Of a stretch of 64,000 bases of DNA, positions 22,812 through 32,201 are shown piece by piece. A program made the position numbers and the translations under genes. The stretch covers positions 1 to 64,000 of the forward strand of contig CACYWP010000017.1 in NCBI GenBank assembly GCA_902778135.1, given 5' to 3'. How positions within the stretch are numbered: position 1 is the stretch's first letter; each line of letters opens with the position of its first letter. Source of the DNA: an uncultured Coriobacteriaceae bacterium. Lineage in GTDB: Bacteria > Actinomycetota > Coriobacteriia > Coriobacteriales > Atopobiaceae. Under the pieces are notes generated by a model. The model searched no databases and was not told where the DNA came from. It was given only the letters and a program-made list of their open reading frames with translations.

Positions 22812-23801
22812 CTACACCAGAGCGGTGAGGTTTGGCTCCCACGAAACGGGTGAAGGGGCATCCACACACACGGCATCCACCGTCAGGGCCAGACCGTAAA
22901 GCAGATCGCTCTCGCTGACCGTCAGCCGGCCGAAGCCCGTGGCGCGCATCAGCTCGGCGACCGCGACCGCCCCGCCCAGGATGACCCGCGCACGCTTGGG
23001 CTGCAGACCCGGCAGGACGGAGCGCTCGGCCACCGTCAGCGACGCCAGCTGTGCCTCGATGGCATCGACCTCGTCGCGCGTCAGCTCATGCAGGTGCACG
23101 TAGGACGAGTCGTAGGGCACCAGGCGCGCCTGGATGGCCACGAGGCTGGTAACGGTACCGCCTGTGACCACGAGACGCTCGGCACCCGCCTCGCGCAGGC
23201 CCAGGTCGCGGACCGTCTGGACGAAGGGCTCGGCCGCAAAGGCATGCGCCGCCGCAAGGTCGTCGGGCGAGGGCGGGTCACCCGCCTGCAGGAAGCGCTC
23301 CGTCAGGCGTCGGCAGCCCACGTCCACCGAGCGTATGGCACGCACCTCCAGGCCATCGTCGCCCAGGCGCCCCAGCGCCAGCTCCGTCGAGCCACCACCA
23401 TTGTCGGCCACCAGGACCAGCCTCCCGGGAAAGTCCTGACAAACGCCCAACAGCGTCAGGCTGCCCTCGACCTCGCCGGGAATGACCTGCGCGTCCAGTC
23501 CCCGGCTGGCCAGCTGGGCCAGCAGCTCGGACGAGTTTGACGCATCCCGCGCGGCACTGGTCAGCGTGCAGCAGATGGCCGGGGCCTCCATGCCCCGCGC
23601 CTCTTCCAGATAGTCGTCGACGCATGCCATCAGACGCCGCTGGGCCGCCTCGCAGATCACGCCGGTCCGCGTGAGGTCCTCCCCCACGTCGACGATGGTC
23701 GAGCGCCTATGCAGGCTCTGTACGCGACCGCCCTGCACGTCAGCGACGGCAAGGCGGCATGTGACGGTTCCGATGTCGATGCAGGCTACGCGTCCCATCA
23801 T
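22812..23801 (-). CDS. Ppx/GppA-family phosphatase
   Basis: The 329 residues show the ASKHA ATPase fold of exopolyphosphatase/pppGpp phosphohydrolase. The phosphate-1 motif is 'ACIDIGTVTCRL', the phosphate-2 motif is 'LVADNGGGSTELALG', and 'LVVTGGTVTSLVAIQARL' precedes a C-terminal 'VILGGAVAVAELMRATG'. The protein is the short form with no C-terminal HD-like extension. The usual Ser/Asn in 'DIGSNS' is Thr/Cys here (DIGTVTC), a modest deviation. Its start overlaps the FtsB-like stop by four bases. It probably degrades polyphosphate or pppGpp. Confidence 0.88.
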   Translation of the reverse strand: MMGRVACIDIGTVTCRLAVADVQGGRVQSLHRRSTIVDVGEDLTRTGVICEAAQRRLMACVDDYLEEARGMEAPAICCTLTSAARDASNSSELLAQLASRGLDAQVIPGEVEGSLTLLGVCQDFPGRLVLVADNGGGSTELALGRLGDDGLEVRAIRSVDVGCRRLTERFLQAGDPPSPDDLAAAHAFAAEPFVQTVRDLGLREAGAERLVVTGGTVTSLVAIQARLVPYDSSYVHLHELTRDEVDAIEAQLASLTVAERSVLPGLQPKRARVILGGAVAVAELMRATGFGRLTVSESDLLYGLALTVDAVCVDAPSPVSWEPNLTALV

Positions 23802-24721
23802 CCCTCCGGGTCATATCCGAACAGCGTGTCGAACAGGCGCACGTACCAGGGCCGCTCGTCATGGACCTCGACGTCCGAGATGGTCTCGGCGACGCTGTCG
23901 GCTTGGCTGCCCTCGGGAAGGCCATCGACGATGACCTTCGTCTCGCCATAGGAGACAAAGCCACGCGCACGGGCCTCGTCCTCGATGCCCTCGCGCGTCT
24001 GCAGCGCCTCGAGCTGGCCGCGGATGGAATCGTTCTCCACGAGCAGCGCATCGTAGGTCGCCTGCAGGGCGTCCAGCTGGCGGTGCGCGATGTAGAGGTT
24101 GCGTGCGGGGGCAAAGAGCATCAGTGCCACCAGCGCGAGGACGACGAGGGGCAGGGTTCCGCCGAGGTGCTCCAATGCGCCACCAACCAGCGAGCCCACC
24201 GTACCGGCAACGGCGGACGGGATGGAGCGCAGGCCGGAGACGACCGCCTCGCGACGACGTGCGCCACCGGAGATGCCCAGGTCCTCGTAGTAGTCATCCT
24301 CGGTGTAGACGGCGCGACGGACCACGGTGGGGGCGATGTCGTACGCACGCTCGTCCCGGGAGGGTCGGGCGGGCTCCATGCGACGGTCGCGCACGGGCTG
24401 CTGCTCGGGAACCAGGGTGAAGCCACGCCGCGACACGCGCTCGCTGCGGCGGCTGACGCCGATGACGCCCGATTCGCCCATGTAGGCACTCGTCGGCTCG
24501 ACGGTGCCGCGGACGTCGGGGCGACGGCGCTCGCGCGACGGCCTGCGTTCGGTGGTCGCGTCTCGGCTCGCCCGCAGGCGCTCGGACGTCTCGCGACGGC
24601 TCCGGGACCTCTCGACGGCAGGAACCCGCTCGGAGGCGGTCACGCCACCGAGCCGTGTCATATCGCCCCTCTGGATAAGGGGAACAGAGCGAAATTGATA
24701 GTTGTTAGCCTGAACGTCCAT
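23798..24721 (-). CDS. FtsB/DivIC-like septum protein with long disordered N-terminus
   Basis: The 307-residue protein has a basic, low-complexity cytoplasmic N-terminus (about 1-185, rich in Arg and Ser). One membrane helix follows ('LPLVVLALVALMLFAPARNLYIA') and then an extracytoplasmic coiled coil ('QLDALQATYDALLVEND'). The segment 'EDEARARGFVSYGETKVIV' matches the conserved end of DivIC/FtsB proteins (A...G.v..gE). Typical FtsB is about 100 residues, so the N-terminal extension is large, as often in Actinobacteria. It would act at the divisome. It is coupled to the ppx-like gene by a four-base overlap, a common actinobacterial order. Confidence 0.82.
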   Translation of the reverse strand: MDVQANNYQFRSVPLIQRGDMTRLGGVTASERVPAVERSRSRRETSERLRASRDATTERRPSRERRRPDVRGTVEPTSAYMGESGVIGVSRRSERVSRRGFTLVPEQQPVRDRRMEPARPSRDERAYDIAPTVVRRAVYTEDDYYEDLGISGGARRREAVVSGLRSIPSAVAGTVGSLVGGALEHLGGTLPLVVLALVALMLFAPARNLYIAHRQLDALQATYDALLVENDSIRGQLEALQTREGIEDEARARGFVSYGETKVIVDGLPEGSQADSVAETISDVEVHDERPWYVRLFDTLFGYDPEG

Positions 24722-24881
24722 GCCACTGCTTTGTTTGAGGTGTGTTTGGCATGCCGAACGAATCCGGCATCTATAGTTATAGCATGCCTCGGTCGGTTCT
24801 GGGGACGTAACTTCGAACGGTGTGGACGGTTCCTTCCGTCGACCGGCAATGGGCCAGCCGGCGGACCCTCCCCGCGGCAGG

Positions 24882-25766
24882 TCACTCCCCTGCCTTCACC
24901 TCGTCCCACATCTCGTTGAGGCGCTCCGTCGAGAGGCCGTCCAGCGACACCCCCTCCTTGCGCGCCATGGACTCCATCGCCGCCCAGCGTCGCCGGAACT
25001 TGCGGTTGGAGGCCGCCAGGGCCTCCTCGGCATCGATGCCCTCGTGGCGTGCCACGTTGACCAGCGCAAACAGGATGTCTCCGAACTCCTCGGCCGCAGC
25101 CTCGCTGCCACGTGGCTCGGCCTCGAACTCGCGACGCTCTTCGGCCACCTGGGCCCACACGTCGTCGACGCTCTCCCACTCGAAGCCGGCCTTGGCCGCG
25201 CGCTTCGAGATCTTCTGGCACTGCATCAGGGCGGGCAGGGAGATGGGCACCGAGTCCAGCAGCCCCGGCTCCCGTTGGCCCTCGCCACGAGCCGCGCGCT
25301 CTGCCTTCTTCACGTCATCCCAGATGTCCAGCACCTGTCCCGCCGAGTCGACCGCACCAGCGGCGGCCGCGTCGCCGAACACGTGAGGGTGGCGGCGCAC
25401 GAGCTTCTCGTTGAGCTCGCGACACACCCCGTCGATGTCGAACTCCCCACCGTCCTGCGCTATCTGGGAGTGCAGCAGCACCTGCTCCAGGACATCCCCC
25501 AGCTCCTCGCGCAGATGCGCGACGTCATGCTGGACGATGGCCTCGACCGCCTCGTAGGCCTCCTCTACCATGTTGGTGGAGATGCTGTCGTGGGTCTGGA
25601 CCTTGTCCCATGGGCAGCCGTCCGGCTGCCGTAGGCGCCAGATGGTCCGCACGAGCCGGTCGAACTCCGGATGGGTCCCCGGCGCCCCCTCGCGCATCGC
25701 CGTCCGCTCGTCCACGGCCAGCGCAAGCTCGCGAATCCGCTCCCCTGTCGTCATATCCCGCTCCAT
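24882..25766 (-). CDS. mazG: MazG nucleoside triphosphate pyrophosphohydrolase
   Basis: The 294-residue protein has two MazG domains. The first contains 'CPWDKVQTHDSISTNMVEEA' and 'HLREELGDVLEQVLLHSQIA' (EExxE and ExxD metal sites). The second contains 'EERREFEAE' and 'EEFGDILFALVNVARHEGID'. MazG cleaves NTPs and dNTPs to monophosphates, clearing damaged or signalling nucleotides. It starts 38 bases after mfd, and the mfd-mazG order is common in Actinobacteria. The start may be ATG 25766 or an in-frame ATG at 25754. Confidence 0.93.
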   Translation of the reverse strand: MERDMTTGERIRELALAVDERTAMREGAPGTHPEFDRLVRTIWRLRQPDGCPWDKVQTHDSISTNMVEEAYEAVEAIVQHDVAHLREELGDVLEQVLLHSQIAQDGGEFDIDGVCRELNEKLVRRHPHVFGDAAAAGAVDSAGQVLDIWDDVKKAERAARGEGQREPGLLDSVPISLPALMQCQKISKRAAKAGFEWESVDDVWAQVAEERREFEAEPRGSEAAAEEFGDILFALVNVARHEGIDAEEALAASNRKFRRRWAAMESMARKEGVSLDGLSTERLNEMWDEVKAGE

Positions 25767-25804
25767 GTCCCTTCCCGTCCGCCACGACAGTCGTCCCGTC
25801 GGTC

Positions 25805-28800
25805 CTATTCCCCCTCGTCGTCTCCGCCCAGCTCCTCCAGCACGCCGAGCGCGGCTGGCATGACCTCCTCGCGCCCGGTGTGGAAGGGATACTTCAGCAC
25901 CCGCGACTTGGGCAGCACCAGCGCGCGCCGCTGCTTCATCTTGGCCGACAGGTGGCGCGGCACCTCGACGTCCTGGTAGACAAGCCTGCCGGCGGTCAGC
26001 GACACCGACGTGCAGCCCAGGCGCTGTGCGCGGATGCGTATGCGCGCGCGGTCGAACAGGTTCTTGCCCGCCAGGGGCAGCGCTCCATAGCGGTCCTCCA
26101 GCTCCCTCTCCAGGGCATCGATCTCCGACAGCTCGGTCGCCGCGGCAAGCCGACGGTAGGCCAGGACCCGCTTGTCGACGTCGGGCAGGTACTCCTCGGC
26201 CAGGTAGAAGTCGGCCTGCAGGTTGATGGTCACCTCGGGCAGCTCCACGTCGCCTGCCTCGCCACGTGCCTCCGCCACCGCCTGCCCCAGCATGCTCGTG
26301 AACAGGTCGAATCCCACGCCCGACAGGTTGCCGTGCTGCTCGGCCCCCATCAGCGAGCCCGCACCGCGTATCTCCAGGTCGCGCATCGCGATGCGCATGC
26401 CGCTGCCCAGGTCCTGGAACTCCCCCAAGGCCAGCAGGCGGTCAGTCGCCTCGGGCGTCAGCGGGACCTCGCCGGGGAACATGAAGTACGCGTACGCCTG
26501 CAGCCGCCCGCGCCCCACGCGCCCCTTCAGCTGGTAGAGCTGGGCCAGGCCCAGACGCTGCGAGTCCTCGATGATCAGCGTGTTAGTGTGCGGGTTGTCG
26601 ATGCCGCTCTCGATGATCGTCGTCGCCACGAGCACGTCGATCTCGTGGGCGGAGAACTGGAGCATGACGTCCTCCACCTGGGAGGCGCTCATCTGGCCGT
26701 GGGCGACGCCGACACGCGCCTCGGGCGCGGCCTCGATCACGCGGTCGACCGCATCCTCGATGGTCGTCACGCGGTTGGACACGTAGTAGACCTGGCCCTT
26801 GCGCTCCAGCTCCAGGCGGATGGCCGCGCTGACCACGTTGGGGTCATACTCGCCCACCGTCACCTTCACCGGCAGGCGACCTGGTGGCGGCGTCAGGATC
26901 AGCGACATGTCACGCACGCCGCTCATGGCCATCTGCATCGTGCGGGGGATGGGCGTGGCCGACAGCGTCAGCACGTCCACCTGCTCGCGCATGTTCTTCA
27001 GCTGCTCCTTGTGCTGGACGCCGAAGCGCTGCTCCTCGTCGATGATGACCAGGCCCAGGTCGTAGGGGTTCACGTCGGAGGACAGCAGCCGGTGCGTTCC
27101 GATCAGCACCTGCACCGAGCCATCGGCAAAGCCCGCCAGCGCCTTGCGCTGCTGGGCCGGGGTGACGAAGCGCGACAGCACCCGCACGGCGATGTCGAAG
27201 GGGGCGAAGCGCTCGAAGAATGTCTGGAAGTGCTGCTCGGCCAGGATGGTCGTGGGGCACAGCACCATCACCTGCTTGGCGTCCTGGCAGCACTTGAACG
27301 CGGCGCGCAGGGCCACCTCGGTCTTGCCGAAGCCCACATCGCCGCAAAGCAGCCGGTCCATCGGCCGCGCCGCCTCCATGTCCGCCTTGATGTCCTCGAT
27401 GGCGCGCTGCTGGTCGTCAGTCACCTCGTAGGGGAAGCTCGCCTCCATGTCCGCCTGGGCCGGCGTGTCCGGCGCGAACGCGTAGCCCGTCACCGACGAG
27501 CGACGCGTGTAGAGGTCGACCAGGTCGAACGCCAGCTTCTTGGCGCTCTTGCGCGCCTTGCCGGTCGCGCGGGACCAGTCGGCGGTGTTCAGCCTCGTCA
27601 GGCGCGGGCTGCCCCCGTCGGGCCCCACGTAGCGCGTGATGCGGTCCACCTGCTCCAGCGGCACGTAGAGCTTGTCCCCGCCCGCATACTCCAGCAGGAA
27701 GTAGTCGCGCTCCCGTCCGCCGACCTCCTGTCGCACGATCTGGGAGAACAGGGCGATGCCGTGGGTCGCATGCACCACGTAATCACCCGGCTTGAAGGGG
27801 AAGGTCACCGCCGTGACGTCCACGCGACGCCCGCGGCTCCTGCGCGCGGTGCGCGAGGTCAGGTCTCCCACCGACAGCACGGCCAGCCGGGCCGTGGGGA
27901 CCACGACACCTGCGGGTACGGGCAGGTCGGTGAAGGTGACCGACCCTCGCGGCAGCGGCTTGGCCGCCACGGGGGTCCCGGGGGACGGGGTGGACACCCG
28001 GTTCTCGGGGTCGGTGCCCAGGGACTCGGAGAAGGGGATGTGCTCGTCGGAGAAGGACAGCTCCAGATGCTCGCGGGCGGCACGGTCGGGCACGGCGAAC
28101 ACCACGGCACAGCGGTCCGCGACCAGCTGGCGCACTCGCCCGATCAGCTTGGCGTCAGACCCCGCGATGGCTGGCTGGCGCACCTCGAGCTCGGCCGTCG
28201 CCGCGCCGCCCTGGCGCAGGATGGACGAGAGCGAGAGGCGCTGCTGGCGCCCGAAGTCCATCTCTCGCGGGGAGGTGTACAGGCCGTCCGTGGGCACGTG
28301 CGCGGCGCCGGCCGCAGCCGCTATCTCGTCGGTCGCGCGCTGGCAGTCGTCGAACAGCGCGCGCGGCTCGGCAAGCACCACCAGCGCGTCCTGAGAGAGA
28401 TGCTCGATGGGGGACGCGCTGCCACCGTACAGCTGGGGCAGGTAGCGGTCCAGCGTCGGGTCCGCCGCACGCGCACCGATCAGCTCCAGGTCGGCCGCGA
28501 CCTTGGATGACTCCTGGGACGCCTTGTACAGCGCACGCTGGGCATTGCCGACCGTCCTGTCCGTCAGCGCGATCTCGCGACAGGGGGACACGCACACCTC
28601 TCGCAGCTCGCCAATGGTCTGGCCCGTGGAGGCCACCATGCGCCGGATTCGGTCGATCTCGTCGCCGAAGAACTCGATGCGCACGGGAGACGTCGCCTGC
28701 GCGGGATAGACGTCGACGGCGTCCCCATGCACGTGGAAGGTGCCCGGCTCGCCCACCTCGGAGGACGCACCGACCTCGGTGTAGCCCATGCCCACCAGCA

Positions 28801-29266
28801 GCAGCCCCACGTCGGCGAAGTCGACCTCCTCCCCCACGGCGAAGGTGCTGGACGCGAAGTAGCCCGAGCCGGCGGGCGGAACGCGGCGCAGCAGGGAACG
28901 GGCGCTGGCCACCACGACGCACGCCTCGCCCGCGGCAAGGCGCGCCACGGCATTGCAGCGCGCGCCTATCACCGCGTCGTCGGCAGCCCTTTCGGACCAC
29001 GGCCAGTCGCGTCGCTCGGGGTAGCGGGCAACCCGCTCGCGGCCCAGCCATGCCGAGAGGGCACGGCCCGCCCGGTCGGCCGCCTCCTCGCCCGACACCA
29101 CCAGCAGGCAGGGCCGCGGGTCGCGCGCCCACAGCGCCGCCACCAGCAGGGGTCGCGCCGACTGCGCGACGGCCAACGTGGCGTCGGTTCCCTCGTCCAG
29201 GTCGCGAAGCACGGCCGACAGCTCGGATGCCGTCGTCAGCTGCTGGGAGACGCGGTCTATGAACAT
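25805..29266 (-). CDS. mfd: transcription-repair coupling factor
   Basis: The 1153-residue length is standard for Mfd, which removes RNA polymerase stalled at DNA damage and recruits UvrA. The N-terminal UvrB-like region is followed by the RNA-polymerase-interacting domain ('GDYVVHATHGIALF'). The helicase motor has Walker A 'CGDVGFGKTEVALRA', motif II 'VIIDEEQRFGVQHK', 'TLSATPIPRTMQMAM' and motif VI-like 'QLKGRVGRGRLQAYAY'. A C-terminal TRCF domain follows. I chose ATG 29266 because an AAAGGA site precedes it by six bases; the frame extends artefactually to 29926. Confidence 0.97.
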   Translation of the reverse strand: MFIDRVSQQLTTASELSAVLRDLDEGTDATLAVAQSARPLLVAALWARDPRPCLLVVSGEEAADRAGRALSAWLGRERVARYPERRDWPWSERAADDAVIGARCNAVARLAAGEACVVVASARSLLRRVPPAGSGYFASSTFAVGEEVDFADVGLLLVGMGYTEVGASSEVGEPGTFHVHGDAVDVYPAQATSPVRIEFFGDEIDRIRRMVASTGQTIGELREVCVSPCREIALTDRTVGNAQRALYKASQESSKVAADLELIGARAADPTLDRYLPQLYGGSASPIEHLSQDALVVLAEPRALFDDCQRATDEIAAAAGAAHVPTDGLYTSPREMDFGRQQRLSLSSILRQGGAATAELEVRQPAIAGSDAKLIGRVRQLVADRCAVVFAVPDRAAREHLELSFSDEHIPFSESLGTDPENRVSTPSPGTPVAAKPLPRGSVTFTDLPVPAGVVVPTARLAVLSVGDLTSRTARRSRGRRVDVTAVTFPFKPGDYVVHATHGIALFSQIVRQEVGGRERDYFLLEYAGGDKLYVPLEQVDRITRYVGPDGGSPRLTRLNTADWSRATGKARKSAKKLAFDLVDLYTRRSSVTGYAFAPDTPAQADMEASFPYEVTDDQQRAIEDIKADMEAARPMDRLLCGDVGFGKTEVALRAAFKCCQDAKQVMVLCPTTILAEQHFQTFFERFAPFDIAVRVLSRFVTPAQQRKALAGFADGSVQVLIGTHRLLSSDVNPYDLGLVIIDEEQRFGVQHKEQLKNMREQVDVLTLSATPIPRTMQMAMSGVRDMSLILTPPPGRLPVKVTVGEYDPNVVSAAIRLELERKGQVYYVSNRVTTIEDAVDRVIEAAPEARVGVAHGQMSASQVEDVMLQFSAHEIDVLVATTIIESGIDNPHTNTLIIEDSQRLGLAQLYQLKGRVGRGRLQAYAYFMFPGEVPLTPEATDRLLALGEFQDLGSGMRIAMRDLEIRGAGSLMGAEQHGNLSGVGFDLFTSMLGQAVAEARGEAGDVELPEVTINLQADFYLAEEYLPDVDKRVLAYRRLAAATELSEIDALERELEDRYGALPLAGKNLFDRARIRIRAQRLGCTSVSLTAGRLVYQDVEVPRHLSAKMKQRRALVLPKSRVLKYPFHTGREEVMPAALGVLEELGGDDEGE

Positions 29267-29382
29267 GCGAAATCCTTTGCTCCTCATGCTGCCGCCTGTC
29301 GCCAGGCGGATGCCCGTCCGGACGTCGTCGCACCTCGCGCCCGGTTCTGCCCTGTCACCTAGGTCCTGCCGCACCCGGCCGA

Positions 29383-31803
29383 TCAGTCGGGCAGGGCGCG
29401 ATAGCCGTTGTCGGGATCGACGTTGGGACCGATCGTCGGGTCGACGGACCGGTCCGCATGGGGCCACGCGTCCCACAGGCGCCCGATGGCCCGCAGCCGC
29501 TCGACGGTCGGCTGGTCCGTCGCATCGTCTGACAGCGGATGGTGGTGCACCAGCGTGACCTGCGGGTCGACGAGCACGCGATAGCCCCGACCACGCAGGC
29601 GCAGGCACAGGTCGGCATCGCCGAATCGCCCGGGGAACGAGGTCGACATGCCCCCGATCTTGCGAAACGCAGCCATGTCCACCATCAGGCAGGCGCCCGA
29701 GGCCACCGTCACCAGATGGGGCAGCGTCTGCTGGGGGCTCGTGACCTCCGTTGCCAGGCAGTAGCGGTCCAGCGCCACCGGCCCGCGCACCGAGAGGAAC
29801 CCTCCCGACGAGGAGATGGTCCCGTCGGGACGCACCAGTCGCCCGCCAACCGCACCGGTCCCCTCGCGAGCGCACAGCGACAGAAGCCGAGACATCCAAC
29901 CGCCGTCGGTCACCTCGGTCCGGCACGACAGAAACAGCAGGTAGTCGCCCCGCGCACGCGAGACGCCAAAGTTTAGCAGACGAGAGCGGTCGAAGGACCC
30001 GTCACCCTGGCGGAAGATGGTGCGGACGCGCGGGTCCGCCTCCTCGGCCTGGCGGTAGTAGGAGAAGGTCTGGGGGTTGACGCTGCCCTGCTCCACGATG
30101 ATGACCTCGTAGTTCTCGTAGGTCGTCCGCTCGCGCAGGGAAGTCAGGCACCGGTCGAGCGCCGCGACATCATCCCGGCTGATGATGACCACCGAGACCA
30201 GGGGCGCGTCGGCCACGTCGTAGGCCACGTCGTAGCCGTTGGCGACCCGCGTGGACATGCGGGCGGTTGCCGCGGTCTCCGTACGCTCCAGGTGCTGGCG
30301 CAGGGCGACGAGGCCAGACGCCTGCCCAGACGCCCCCGGTGCCGGCATGTGCCGGTCGGCACGCACATGGTAGAGCACGCGCGGCACATGGCAGACGGAG
30401 CGCGCCGCATCGGTCGCATAGAGGGCCAGGTGGTAGGCCTCCGCTCCGTCCAGCGTGCGGTCCATCGGCTCCATGTCGCGCAGCAGGCTGCACCGCACCG
30501 CCAGCAGGCCGCCCAAGTAGTAGGTGCCTCGCAGCAGGTCGGGATCCCAGTCGGGCTTGAACACGGGCCGTACGTGCTGACCACGCTCGATGCCATCCTC
30601 GTCGGTGTAGAGCACATCAGCCGTCGGCTGCAACTTGACGGTCTGCGCGAGGCAGAAGAGCGCGTCGGGGGCCAGCAGGTCCCCCTCGCGCAGCAGGCAG
30701 GCGAAGTCTCCCGTCGCGGCATCCAGCCCTTCGCTCGTCGCGGCCGCGACGCCAAAGTCGGCTCCCAGGGGCACGCTGCGCACCCGCGCGTCGGCAATCT
30801 CCAGGCTGCGCACCGAGGCGGCAAGACGGCGGTCGTTCGGTGCGGCGTTGACCAGCACCAGCTCGAGGTTGTCGTAGCTCTGCTCCAGCACGGAGTCGAC
30901 CATGCCGCGCAGGGCGTCGGCACCCGCCATGCCGCGCAGGACGCTGACGACCGAGAACCGCAGGTTCCAGCCCGACGAGCTCTCGCGCTGCATGGCCAGC
31001 TGGACAGGCGTCGCGGCGTGCCTCGTGGAGAACCACGTGTCATAGCCCTCGTCATCATGCGCGGGCGTCGCAACGGCCTTCCAGACCTCGCGCAGCCCCG
31101 CCGTCAGGCGCGGTCCCAGGCATATGAAGCCAGAGGGCACCCGGGGACTGCCGTCCTCGCCGTCCTGGGGGCGCACCCAGACGACCAGCGTCGACGTCGC
31201 CGAGGGAACGCGCAGCGAGAACTCGATGCGACGCCGGCTGAAGGCGGGATGGCCGGGCACGGGCTCCGTGCGGTCATCCAGGCAGGTCCATGCACCCAGG
31301 CTGACGCCGTGACCGTCCAGGGCGCACACCTCCAGGGGACCCGCCGTGTCCAGGCCAGCGTCCGCCACGAGCACCGCATGCCCATGGCAGACGTCATTGC
31401 CATCGCGACCAGCCACCAGACGCTCGACGGTGATGTCCCACACCCCCAGCTCGGGACGTCCGTCGGGCACCTCCCCCTTCATGCGCCGCCCGCGGCGGGC
31501 CAACACGTCCACCGGCGAGGCGAGGCGCGTGGTGATGGGGTTGATCTTTTGCGTCCGCTCCTCGACGGGCTCTCCCTCCCACGAGGATGCCGCCAGCGTC
31601 AGCACCTGGGTTACGGCAAGGGCGGGAACGACCACCGTCCAATCGCCGTCATCCTCGCCATGAACGAGACGTACCGGCAGCTCCGTCCCGGACGTGGTCG
31701 CATTGCGCACCACCAGCGTGCCATCGGCGGCGGCATCCCCCAGATGCACCTGGGCGCACAGCACGCCTTGGGCGCGCTTGGTGGCTGTCATCTCTATCGT
31801 CAT
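29383..31803 (-). CDS. large protein with two GT2 glycosyltransferase domains
   Basis: The 806-residue protein has an N-terminal beta-rich region of about 280 residues with no recognised motif. A first GT-A domain ('LRFSVVSVLRGMAGADALRG', 'DVLYTDEDGIERG') spans about 285-530. A second GT2 domain ('APLVSVVIISRDDVAALDRC', 'YENYEVIIVEQGS', 'SRARGDYLLFLSCRTEV') spans about 540-770. The first domain carries the TDED acidic motif; the second has SCRTE in the place of the usual DxD. Proteins of this layout build cell-surface polysaccharides. GAGGAGGG precedes ATG 31803. It is isolated from any recognisable polysaccharide cluster, so the product is unknown. Confidence 0.85.
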   Translation of the reverse strand: MTIEMTATKRAQGVLCAQVHLGDAAADGTLVVRNATTSGTELPVRLVHGEDDGDWTVVVPALAVTQVLTLAASSWEGEPVEERTQKINPITTRLASPVDVLARRGRRMKGEVPDGRPELGVWDITVERLVAGRDGNDVCHGHAVLVADAGLDTAGPLEVCALDGHGVSLGAWTCLDDRTEPVPGHPAFSRRRIEFSLRVPSATSTLVVWVRPQDGEDGSPRVPSGFICLGPRLTAGLREVWKAVATPAHDDEGYDTWFSTRHAATPVQLAMQRESSSGWNLRFSVVSVLRGMAGADALRGMVDSVLEQSYDNLELVLVNAAPNDRRLAASVRSLEIADARVRSVPLGADFGVAAATSEGLDAATGDFACLLREGDLLAPDALFCLAQTVKLQPTADVLYTDEDGIERGQHVRPVFKPDWDPDLLRGTYYLGGLLAVRCSLLRDMEPMDRTLDGAEAYHLALYATDAARSVCHVPRVLYHVRADRHMPAPGASGQASGLVALRQHLERTETAATARMSTRVANGYDVAYDVADAPLVSVVIISRDDVAALDRCLTSLRERTTYENYEVIIVEQGSVNPQTFSYYRQAEEADPRVRTIFRQGDGSFDRSRLLNFGVSRARGDYLLFLSCRTEVTDGGWMSRLLSLCAREGTGAVGGRLVRPDGTISSSGGFLSVRGPVALDRYCLATEVTSPQQTLPHLVTVASGACLMVDMAAFRKIGGMSTSFPGRFGDADLCLRLRGRGYRVLVDPQVTLVHHHPLSDDATDQPTVERLRAIGRLWDAWPHADRSVDPTIGPNVDPDNGYRALPD

Positions 31804-31925
31804 CGTGAGCGCCCTCCTCGCATGGCTCGGTCACGACCGTGTCCTAGGTGCCCATGGTACTTCATGGATGGGGAAGTTCAATCTCTCATCGCCATTGGCG
31901 CCGAATCGGAAGGTATTGGCAGCGT

Positions 31926-32115
31926 CTCCCAGGGGTGGGCCGGCGGCACGGGCCCCGCGGACTCCCCTCGGGCAAGAGCGCTCGTCTCGTGCAGCGCGGC
32001 AGCTGCGGAATCGCTCGCCGCGCTCGCTAAGTCCTCGCTCCCGCCGCACTGCGCGTGACGAGCCGCCCTCATAGGAGCCCGCGGGGCCCGTGCCGCCAGC
32101 CCACCCCCATGGGAG
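31926..32115. repeat. long inverted-repeat element, copy A
   Basis: Imperfect arms of about 40 bp (31926-31965 and 32074-32115; the ends read ctcccaggggtgggc... and ...gcccacccccatgggag) enclose a roughly 108-base centre. The 45-base core at 31995-32039 (starting cgcggcagctgcgg, ending gtcctcgct) is about 41/45 identical to the core of copy B at 57521-57565. The arms are different sequences in the two copies. The element lies in the 398-base gap between the amylase fusion and the glycosyltransferase gene. The rest of that gap holds the amylase terminator and no gene. Confidence 0.7.
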
Positions 32116-32135
32116 CCATGGACATGAGGCAGGAA

Positions 32136-32169
32136 ACGACCCCGACAGCCTTTGGGCCATCGGGGTCGT
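32136..32169 (-). terminator. terminator after the GH13-GH77 fusion
   Basis: A ten-bp stem acgaccccga/tcggggtcgt with a 14-base loop lies 33 bases after the stop codon. It is followed on the minus strand by TTTCCT. Confidence 0.75.
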
Positions 32170-32201
32170 CGGTCTCGGCCTGTTGTCGTGCCAGCCGTTG
32201 G

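Noticed and set aside
25610..28510. Plus-strand 966-codon ORF antisense to mfd
   Set aside because: GC-rich codon bias produces long antisense frames. The mfd frame carries all helicase motifs and the antisense product has no recognisable structure.
29267..29926. N-terminal extension of Mfd by 220 residues
   Set aside because: The extension is out-of-frame glycosyltransferase sequence; the family N-terminus and the ribosome binding site both place the start at 29266.
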